Below, piece after piece: positions 6,387-11,055 of a DNA stretch of 11,055 nucleotides (position 1 is its first letter; the number at the start of each line of letters is the position of its first letter). Where the stretch lies: contig JAZPZM010000089.1 in assembly GCA_045544735.1 (NCBI GenBank), positions 1-11,055 of the forward strand. Direction: 5' to 3'. The notes beneath the pieces were generated by a model. The model did not search any database. It was not told the origin of the DNA and was given only the letters and a program-made list of their open reading frames with translations. The DNA is from CAG-390 sp045544735 (GTDB lineage: Bacteria > Bacillota > Clostridia > Oscillospirales > CAG-272). A program made the translations under genes and the position numbers.

Positions 6387-7094
6387 TTATTTCAGCGGTG
6401 TGGTCCTGCCGAAAATGGCAGAGCCTACGCGCACGCAGTCAGCACCCGCCTCTATCGCGGGGATAACGCTTGCGCTCATGCCCATCGACAAGACAGGCTT
6501 ATATATATTATGAAGTTTTTCTTGCCAAATGTCAAGAACAAGTTGTGAAGTTTCTTGAAAATAATTAAAATATTCCTCTTTTTTTTCGCATTTTGGCGCC
6601 ATCGTCATAAATCCGCGCAGTCTGACGTGCGGAAATGCCGAAAGCGCAAGGCAAAATTCAGCCGCGTCTTCGGGCAGAACGCCGCCCTTGGCTTCCTCTC
6701 TGCCGCTGTTTATCTCAACGAGCACGTCCATCGTGATGCCGTGTTTTGCCGCTTGCTTTTCTATTTCGGCGGCAAGGGAGAGCGAGTCGAGCGAGTGGAT
6801 AAGGCAGACCTTGTCGATAATGTATTTCACCTTGTTTTTTTGGAGCGAGCCGATGAAGTGTATCTTCATCTCGTCGCGGCAGGTGAGAGCCTCGTAGTGC
6901 TCAAGCAGCTGTTGGACGCGGTTTTCACCGACGTGGCAAAGTCCGCATTCGCGGTGCAGAAATTCTATTTCCTCGGCGGTGGCGTATTTTACAGCCGCAA
7001 TAAGCTCTACGTCCTCGGCGCGTCTGCCGGAGGCGACGGCGGCGTCTGCGACGGCGGACTTGACCGCCAAATAGCGTGATTTCAGATCTTGCAT
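6387..7094 (-). CDS. yggS: YggS/YlmE family pyridoxal phosphate homeostasis protein
   Basis: This 235-aa cytosolic PLP-binding protein belongs to the YggS/PLPBP (COG0325) family, which has no known enzyme reaction and keeps free PLP and related amino-acid pools in balance. It has the single alanine-racemase-like barrel. K36 in LIAAVKYA is the expected PLP Schiff-base lysine. Other family blocks are HVGENRVQQ (54-62), HFIGSLQKNKVKYI (79-92), INSGREEAKGG (128-138), RGFMTMAP (160-167), SMGMS (203-207) and GADCVRVGSAIFG (217-229). Length is normal. The ATG overlaps the stop of the HlyD-like gene by one base (TGATG), suggesting translational coupling. Only 40 bp separate it from sepF, the usual Firmicutes arrangement (ylmE-sepF). 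Confidence 0.95.
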   Translation of the reverse strand: MQDLKSRYLAVKSAVADAAVASGRRAEDVELIAAVKYATAEEIEFLHRECGLCHVGENRVQQLLEHYEALTCRDEMKIHFIGSLQKNKVKYIIDKVCLIHSLDSLSLAAEIEKQAAKHGITMDVLVEINSGREEAKGGVLPEDAAEFCLALSAFPHVRLRGFMTMAPKCEKKEEYFNYFQETSQLVLDIWQEKLHNIYKPVLSMGMSASVIPAIEAGADCVRVGSAIFGRTTPLK

Positions 7095-8551
7095 CAGTTA
7101 AGCACCTTTCCGTGATATAGGTCGTTGCCGACGAGGATGACCTCCTCAAGGTCGGCAAGGTGATAGAAGTACGACAGGGTTTCGCCGTATTTTAGCGGTA
7201 TTCCGCCGTTTTCGTATATCGTTTCCTTAAGTCCGAGCTTGTCCGCTTCGCCGTCAATGGAGGCGAAATCGTCAACGATGCCGTCGGGGTTGTAGCCGAG
7301 CCTCTTGTACGTTTTCGGCTTGCCCGGCTCTATGTCCTCGTATTTCGACACGACGTAGAAGCCCTCGCCCTCGTAAAGCACGTTTACGCGGCGGAAGTAA
7401 ACGTATCCGCCGTGCAGGGTGTATACGCCCGTCATTCCGTCGTAGTGGCGCACTGCCTCGACGGGTATGCGGTAGCCCTCAAATAGCTGATATTCTATAC
7501 GCACCTGCTGTGCGCGCAGGTAAGTGAAGCCTTCGGGCAGGTCGGACGACGAAAACAGAAGCACCGCGCCGCCCTCGTTATCAAGAACGAGCTTTTCGAG
7601 CTTCATTTGGACGGCGAGCCCGCCGTTGTCGGGGAAGGTCAGACGGTAGCTTTTGCCAACGGCGTAGTTTTCGCTTTCCTTAAGGGTCACGGGCGTTGCC
7701 ACGTACCATTTCGGTGAGCTTACTATCTTTCCGACGTAGGAGTCGGAGCTTGGGGATGCGCTCGTGGCGGTGTAAAACGCCTCGGCGGTGAAATTTTCTA
7801 TAAGCTCGGCGGTGAACACACCCTCGTAGCCGTCGCAATCGGAGAAAAAGTAGCCGATGGACGGCGCGCCGACTCTGCCGATGCTTCCGCCGAGCATCGT
7901 CAGCGCGGCGGCGCGTTCAGCCTTCAGCTCCGCGAGGCGTGCTGTGATGCCGCCCGCTTCGCCCGAAAGCGCCGCAAGCGCGGAAAGTGAGCCGCGAAGC
8001 GCGTCGGACAGCTTCGCCGCGGCGGCAAGGTCGCCGCTTCCAAGCGCCGACATCAGCGCGGCGTAATCCGCGGAAACGGTATTTCCGACGGCGATGATAT
8101 TTCCCGACGCGGACGAGGCGGAAACGATGCCCTCAAGCAGGGCTATTTCCGCGTCAAGCGCATTTATCTGCGCGCGCAGAGCTTCTTCGGCGGCGGGATA
8201 AACGTCGCAGAGTATCTCGCCCTTTCCCACGCGCTCGCCGTCGGCTATGCGGTAGTCGGCAAAGCCCGACGAGAGCGAGGACTTTATCGGCGCTTCGTCG
8301 CGGATGACGTACGCCGTTGAGTTCGTGTACGCGGAATGCGTTATCGTGTACGCGGGCGCGGTCGTTACGGGCTCGGTAAAAGTGGAGAGCATGTGGTAGC
8401 CGAAATACACCACCACCGCCATAGCGCCGAGCGCGACGGCTATCTGCACGAGCGCGGTAAGGATGTATGAAAAATCAAGCCTCGGCGGCTTTTTTTCGGC
8501 ACTGCCCCGTTTTACGCGCGTTGATAGCGCGTGGTATTCTTTTCGCGGCAT
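7094..8551 (-). CDS. HlyD-like membrane-anchored adaptor protein
   Basis: This 485-aa protein has a basic cytoplasmic N-terminus (1-27), one membrane anchor (about 28-52, rich in Ala/Val) and a large extracytoplasmic region. Residues about 75-118 resemble the barrel-sandwich (lipoyl-like) half of HlyD/membrane-fusion proteins (AYVIRDEAPIKS, then DGERVGKGEILCDVYP). A helical hairpin follows, with coiled-coil stretches at about 119-143 and 190-220. The remainder is beta-rich (RIEYQLFEGYRIPVEAV, then GVYTLHGGYVYFRRVNVLYEG). HlyD proteins normally link inner-membrane transporters to outer partners, yet no transporter gene is nearby. Placement directly before yggS-sepF hints at a role in envelope growth or division rather than export; that is inference. 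A GGTGAG/AAAGGCGG site precedes the ATG. Confidence 0.85.
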   Translation of the reverse strand: MPRKEYHALSTRVKRGSAEKKPPRLDFSYILTALVQIAVALGAMAVVVYFGYHMLSTFTEPVTTAPAYTITHSAYTNSTAYVIRDEAPIKSSLSSGFADYRIADGERVGKGEILCDVYPAAEEALRAQINALDAEIALLEGIVSASSASGNIIAVGNTVSADYAALMSALGSGDLAAAAKLSDALRGSLSALAALSGEAGGITARLAELKAERAAALTMLGGSIGRVGAPSIGYFFSDCDGYEGVFTAELIENFTAEAFYTATSASPSSDSYVGKIVSSPKWYVATPVTLKESENYAVGKSYRLTFPDNGGLAVQMKLEKLVLDNEGGAVLLFSSSDLPEGFTYLRAQQVRIEYQLFEGYRIPVEAVRHYDGMTGVYTLHGGYVYFRRVNVLYEGEGFYVVSKYEDIEPGKPKTYKRLGYNPDGIVDDFASIDGEADKLGLKETIYENGGIPLKYGETLSYFYHLADLEEVILVGNDLYHGKVLN

Positions 8552-8575
8552 ACGCTCACCGCCTTTCTGTGAAAT

Positions 8576-9511
8576 TTATTTTTCGAGCAGACGCATAGCG
8601 ATATTGAGCGCCCTTTCGTACGGGTCGGGCGCGTCCTCGGTAACGTCTATCATATTTACGTAGTCCTTTGCGCCAAACCAAGTCATTTGCCGCTTGGCGT
8701 ATTGGCGCGTGGCGATGATAAGCGCCTCGCGGCACTCCGCAAGGCTCATCTCGCCCCTGATATAGCCGAGCATTTCCTTGTATCCTATCGCCTTTGCCGC
8801 CGTGGAGTCGGGGTTGTCGAATACGCCGAGGCGCAAAAGCTCGCGCGTTTCCTCAAGCAGCCCGTCGGCAAGCATAATATCAACTCTTTTTTCTATCCGC
8901 TTCCAAAGCGTAGCGCGGTCGGGATAGCGCAGACAGACGACGGCGTGGTCAAACCGCGCCCTGCCGCCCGTTTTGTCGAGCTGACTTTTGGGAATGCCCG
9001 TAGTCTTGTATATTTCTATTGCGCGTATCACGCGGCGCACGTTGTTTTCGTGCGTTTTTTCGGCGCTTTCGGGGTCGATGCGCGAAAGCTCCAGCCACAG
9101 CGCGTGTGCGCCGTTTGCTTTGGCGAACTCCGCAAGCTCGTCGCGCAGCTCGCTCGCTCCCTCGCTTACGGCGTATGGACGCTCGAAAAGCAACGAGTCA
9201 AGGTAAAGCCCCGTTCCGCCGACTACCATCGGCAGATTTCCGCGCGCGTGTATTTCGTCAGCCGCGACGAGCGCGCGCTCGGCGTATTCCGCGCACGAAA
9301 ACGGCGTGTCGGGCGGCAAAAAATCTATCATATGGTGCGCTACGGCGGCTTGCTCCTCGCGCGTCGGCTTTGCCGTGCCAACGTCCATTTTTTCGTATAT
9401 CTGCATGGAGTCGCAGGCGATTATCTCCGTGTCAAGCACGGCGGCAAGGCGCATGGCGAGTGAGCTTTTGCCCGAGGCTGTTGCGCCCACGATGGCAAGT
9501 AAGGGTCGCAT
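8576..9511 (-). CDS. miaA: tRNA dimethylallyltransferase
   Basis: MiaA transfers a dimethylallyl group from DMAPP to N6 of adenosine 37 in tRNAs reading UNN codons, the first step towards ms2i6A. The 311-aa protein has the P-loop GATASGKS (9-16). Next come DSMQIYEKMDVGTAKP (34-49, with the catalytic aspartate D34), HHMIDFLPP (59-67), VVGGTGLYLDSLL (96-108) and RRVIRAIEIYKTTG (159-172). IGYKEMLGYI (242-251) and TRQYAKRQMTWF (268-279) close the list. All are family signatures in normal order and the length is typical. AAAGGAG lies eight bases before the ATG. It is 24 bp upstream of the HlyD-like gene and 22 bp downstream of the unknown gene. In many Firmicutes miaA lies near mutL or hfq; neither is visible here. 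Confidence 0.97.
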   Translation of the reverse strand: MRPLLAIVGATASGKSSLAMRLAAVLDTEIIACDSMQIYEKMDVGTAKPTREEQAAVAHHMIDFLPPDTPFSCAEYAERALVAADEIHARGNLPMVVGGTGLYLDSLLFERPYAVSEGASELRDELAEFAKANGAHALWLELSRIDPESAEKTHENNVRRVIRAIEIYKTTGIPKSQLDKTGGRARFDHAVVCLRYPDRATLWKRIEKRVDIMLADGLLEETRELLRLGVFDNPDSTAAKAIGYKEMLGYIRGEMSLAECREALIIATRQYAKRQMTWFGAKDYVNMIDVTEDAPDPYERALNIAMRLLEK

Positions 9512-9533
9512 CAGGGACGCTCCTTTCGGGTGT

Positions 9534-10517
9534 TTATTTAAGCGGAATGCTCTTGGCTACGGTGAAATTATCGTAGTAGGGGTAGTCGGTATTTTTGCGG
9601 CGCAGACGGCTCTTGGGGAAGGAAATAAGCTCGTCGGGTACGCGCGGACCGTTTGGCTCAACGAACAAATATCCGCGCTCGGTGCGCGTGCCGATGCTCG
9701 CGCAATCGGGAATAAGCTCCGCGTAGGGAGTGCCGAAACAGCAAGCCACGCCAAGCTCCGAGGGAACGCCCTGCCACCACCACGCGCTGACGGGCGGCTC
9801 GCCAAGCGTTATCTGACCAAAAAACGCGCCCGTAAGGTCGCAAAGGCGGCACAGCAGTCTGCGCAGGGCGATCTTCCATTCCTCGCGCTCGTATACCTCG
9901 GCGGGAAGCTCGATGGCGATGCGCGACGCGCGATAGCCCTCGTAGTCGCACTCGCGGCGCGCGGCGTCGCTTATTCCGACGGATGCGACGGGGTGGGCGG
10001 GAAGCCACACGGGTGTGCTTTCGGCTTTCAAATATTCGATAAATCCGTCGCGCGAGTAGGGCGTGTCCTCACCGTAGGTGATGGGCAACGCGCAGGGAAG
10101 CTCGTCCTCAAGAGCGGAAACGAAGCCTTCGGCAAGCGCGTCAAAGCCGTGCGTCGGCTCGTACCACAGCGCGAGCGTGAGCATTTCGGTGTAGAGGTTT
10201 ATCGCGGGGAGGTCAAAGGAGCGCGTCGGCGCGCCGAGCGTGCCGTCCTCGTCCTCGATAAATCCGCCGAATTCGTCGCAGAGCGCGGCGGCGTATTTTC
10301 TCACAGCGCCTCGCGTGCCGTCGGTCACTTCGCCGCTTGCCGTAACGGTGAGCGATGCGCAGACGTCGGGTGCTGAGACGAGTATTTTTGACGGAAGCGT
10401 GTCCGCGCTGTGTGTTTTTGTTTCCGACACCGCAAGGCTCGCGCCGACGAGAGAGGGAAGGCGCGGAAGCTCGTCGGGCACGGAGCACAGCCAAATTTTA
10501 AGTGTGTAAGTTGACAT
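9534..10517 (-). CDS. Hypothetical protein, first gene of the block
   Basis: I do not recognise this 327-aa protein. It has no signal peptide or clear membrane segment, so it is probably cytoplasmic, and it is rich in Trp, Tyr, Pro and acidic residues. Two parts look conserved. One is a helical segment, ALWYEPTHGFDALAEGF (about 116-132). The other is a C-terminal part with WKIALRRLLCRLCDLTGAFFGQ (214-235), AWWWQGVP (245-252), LGVACCFGTPYAELIP (255-270) and GYLFVEP (282-288). The pattern of a helix ending GAFFGQ, then a Trp-rich strand and FGxPY, faintly recalls Imm52/DUF3396-type immunity proteins; this is an impression, not an assignment. GAGG lies four bases before the ATG. Codon use looks like that of its neighbours (GC-rich third positions), and the 22-bp gap to miaA suggests co-transcription. 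Confidence 0.85.
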   Translation of the reverse strand: MSTYTLKIWLCSVPDELPRLPSLVGASLAVSETKTHSADTLPSKILVSAPDVCASLTVTASGEVTDGTRGAVRKYAAALCDEFGGFIEDEDGTLGAPTRSFDLPAINLYTEMLTLALWYEPTHGFDALAEGFVSALEDELPCALPITYGEDTPYSRDGFIEYLKAESTPVWLPAHPVASVGISDAARRECDYEGYRASRIAIELPAEVYEREEWKIALRRLLCRLCDLTGAFFGQITLGEPPVSAWWWQGVPSELGVACCFGTPYAELIPDCASIGTRTERGYLFVEPNGPRVPDELISFPKSRLRRKNTDYPYYDNFTVAKSIPLK

Positions 10518-10543
10518 TTTTCCTCGAATTCAGAATTTATTTG

Positions 10544-10566
10544 TGAAAACGGCGTTGCCGTTTTCA
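10544..10566. other. Hairpin in the leader of the first gene
   Basis: A perfect 10-bp inverted repeat, TGAAAACGGC (10544-10553) and GCCGTTTTCA (10557-10566), has a 3-base loop. It lies 26 bp upstream of the ATG of the unknown gene, so it would fall in the 5' untranslated region of the mRNA. No T-run follows, and it does not hide the ribosome binding site. Confidence 0.65.
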
Positions 10567-10591
10567 AGTGAAAAGTGCAAATGTGCAAGCA

Positions 10592-10606
10592 CTTGCCTTC
10601 GGCAAG
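10592..10606. other. Short hairpin with TGCAA-rich flanks
   Basis: CTTGCC (10592-10597) and GGCAAG (10601-10606) form a 6-bp stem with loop TTC. The surrounding bases repeat TGCAA several times (around 10576, 10585 and 10609), so alternative pairings are possible. Confidence 0.45.
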
Positions 10607-10623
10607 CGTGCAAAGTTTCGGAT

Positions 10624-10648
10624 AATTTCCTCGCTTTGCTCGGAAATT
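10624..10648. other. Hairpin with internal loop
   Basis: AATTTCC (10624-10630) pairs with GGAAATT (10642-10648). An inner GC/GC pairing (10633-10634 with 10638-10639) encloses TTT, separated from the outer stem by a symmetric two-base internal loop. It continues the hairpin series upstream of the first gene. Confidence 0.45.
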
Positions 10649-10650
10649 TT

Positions 10651-10704
10651 CATTTAAATATAAATTTAAATCAATAAATGCGATTTGATGAATAAATTTA
10701 AATG
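10651..10704. repeat. AT-rich segment with direct and inverted repeats
   Basis: ATAAATTTAAAT occurs twice in direct orientation (10660-10671 and 10692-10703, 32 bp apart). CATTTAAAT (10651-10659) is the inverted copy of ATTTAAATG (10696-10704). This is the most AT-rich part of the gap and the most likely place for the promoter of the gene block or for a protein-binding site, but I found no convincing -35/-10 pair with correct spacing on the minus strand. Confidence 0.6.
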
Positions 10705-10724
10705 CTTTTTGCACCGCAAAAAGC
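10704..10724. other. 9-bp hairpin
   Basis: GCTTTTTGC (10704-10712) and GCAAAAAGC (10716-10724) pair perfectly around the 3-base loop ACC. It resembles the hairpin after rluD (GCTTTTGGC stem) in arm composition. It marks the start of the ATCATT hairpin array. Confidence 0.6.
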
Positions 10725-10733
10725 TACCTTAAT

Positions 10734-10833
10734 TTGCGGCAACGCCGCAAGATCATTGGGCGTAAGCCCACATCATTTGTCGAAAGCAACATCATTACGG
10801 CAAAGCCGTACATCATTTGCGCCCACGGCGCAA
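10734..10833. repeat. Periodic hairpin array with ATCATT spacers
   Basis: Five short hairpins follow one another, separated by four copies of ATCATT (10752, 10772, 10791 and 10812; spacing 20, 19 and 21 bp). The stems are TTGCGGC/GCCGCAA, TGGGC/GCCCA, TTG(T)C/GCAA with a GAAA loop and one bulge, TACGGC/GCCGTA, and TTGCGCC/GGCGCAA. The spacer is nearly constant while every stem has a different sequence yet still pairs. On the minus strand the spacer reads AATGATG or AATGATC. No protein family is visible. I cannot tell whether the element acts as DNA or as RNA. Confidence 0.75.
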
Positions 10834-10854
10834 CCTTTAGCGTCATCCCGCAGA

Positions 10855-10878
10855 CGCGGCGCAATGTTCTGCGACGCG
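10855..10878. other. GC-rich imperfect hairpin
   Basis: CGCGGCGCA (10855-10863) pairs with TGCGACGCG (10870-10878) with a single mismatch and a 6-base loop. A competing 5-bp pairing, GCGTC (10840-10844) with GACGC (10853-10857), overlaps its left arm, so two alternative folds are possible. Confidence 0.45.
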
Positions 10879-10879
10879 G

Positions 10880-10920
10880 CAAGTGGATCTCGCAAAAATT
10901 CCGCAGAATTTTTGCACTTG
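10880..10920. other. Composite hairpin with 10-bp inner stem
   Basis: An inner perfect 10-bp stem, GCAAAAATTC (10892-10901) and GAATTTTTGC (10906-10915), has a 4-base loop CGCA. An outer 5-bp stem, CAAGT (10880-10884) with ACTTG (10916-10920), encloses it with a 7-base bulge on the left. There is no T-run after the structure, so it is not a canonical terminator. Confidence 0.6.
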
Positions 10921-10921
10921 A

Positions 10922-10991
10922 TGTTAGCACCAAACTTTTTCTTTCGGACTCGCACCGTGTGCTACGGCTATACTGAATGTTCGTACTAACA
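10922..10991. repeat. 70-bp segment with imperfect inverted ends
   Basis: TGTTAGCACCAA at 10922-10933 is matched in inverted orientation at 10980-10991 (TGTTAGTACGAA on the minus strand), 10 of 12 positions agreeing. The interior has no open frame of note and only short local pairings. Paired ends of this kind are seen in miniature mobile elements, but no flanking target duplication is evident, so the nature is open. Confidence 0.35.
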
Positions 10992-10996
10992 ATTTG

Positions 10997-11015
10997 CCTC
11001 GCCCTTTGGGAGAGG
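10997..11015. other. GC-rich hairpin at the right edge
   Basis: CCTCGCCC (10997-11004) pairs with GGGAGAGG (11008-11015) around TTT, with one G/A mismatch. It opens a GC-rich segment (AGCGAAGCGGCGCGAGGG and onward) that runs off the window. The layout suggests an intergenic repeat, but one copy alone cannot prove this. Confidence 0.45.
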
Positions 11016-11055
11016 TAGCGAAGCGGCGCGAGGGTAGTGAATGACACCACGGGGT

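Noticed and set aside
8687..10376. Plus-strand frames opposite miaA and the unknown gene
   Set aside because: They are antisense to conserved MiaA motifs and to a minus-strand gene with a good ribosome binding site.
10734..10833. CRISPR array
   Set aside because: Repeats are only 6 bp and spacers about 14 bp and self-complementary, far from CRISPR dimensions; no cas gene is present.
10930..10990. tRNA or tRNA-like structure (GGTGCGAGTCC resembles a T-arm on the minus strand)
   Set aside because: Only a 3-bp stem supports the arm, and no acceptor, D or anticodon stems can be drawn.
10702..11050. Small frames in the hairpin zone, such as a 60-codon minus-strand frame at 10773-10955
   Set aside because: Their translation simply reflects the spacer repeat (Asn-Asp-Val from AATGATGT), and palindromes explain the sequence better; no ribosome binding site fits.

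Overview
The window is a compact, single-direction gene block from a bacterium. All ten supported genes lie on the minus strand, so transcription runs from right to left. Reading in that direction the order is: an unrecognised 327-aa protein, miaA, a HlyD-like adaptor, yggS/ylmE, sepF, yggT/ylmG, a coiled-coil protein in the DivIVA position, ileS, lspA, and an rluD-family pseudouridine synthase. The order yggS-sepF-yggT-(DivIVA slot)-ileS-lspA-rluD is the classic Firmicutes division cluster next to ftsZ. SepF, strong AGGAGG-type ribosome binding sites and a HlyD-like gene beside yggS point to an anaerobic Clostridia-type host, probably an uncultured gut lineage. That placement is inferred from gene content and order; no rRNA or other taxonomic marker is present.

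Layout. Positions 10518-11055 hold no supported gene. This stretch is densely packed with short, near-perfect hairpins, including a regular array in which ATCATT spacers (AATGAT on the minus strand) recur every 19-21 bp between stems of different sequence. It also holds an AT-rich segment with direct and inverted repeats, a 70-bp segment with imperfect inverted ends, and a GC-rich repeat-like edge. Positions 7094-10517 carry the unknown gene, miaA and the HlyD-like gene, with gaps of about 22-24 bp. Positions 4522-7094 carry the division genes yggS, sepF, yggT and the DivIVA-slot coiled-coil gene. The only sizeable gap here, sepF-yggT, holds three consecutive hairpins. Positions 144-4500 carry ileS, lspA and rluD. 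A strong bidirectional intrinsic terminator lies between ileS and lspA, immediately before the lspA ribosome binding site. The left end (1-143) has a 9-bp hairpin three bases past the rluD stop and a run of degenerate ATTCATT repeats.

How the genes fit together. SepF tethers FtsZ to the membrane. YggT and the coiled-coil protein are likely membrane or polar partners in division and envelope growth, and YggS maintains pyridoxal-phosphate balance. IleS, MiaA and RluD serve translation (tRNA charging, tRNA A37 modification, 23S rRNA pseudouridine). LspA matures lipoproteins. Short gaps and one-base TGATG overlaps (HlyD-like/yggS and lspA/rluD) suggest co-transcription and translational coupling. 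The most unusual material is non-coding: hairpins at several gene boundaries and the periodic array at the right end. The least typical protein is the one in the DivIVA slot, which lacks the usual DivIVA N-terminal motif and carries a recent pentapeptide expansion.
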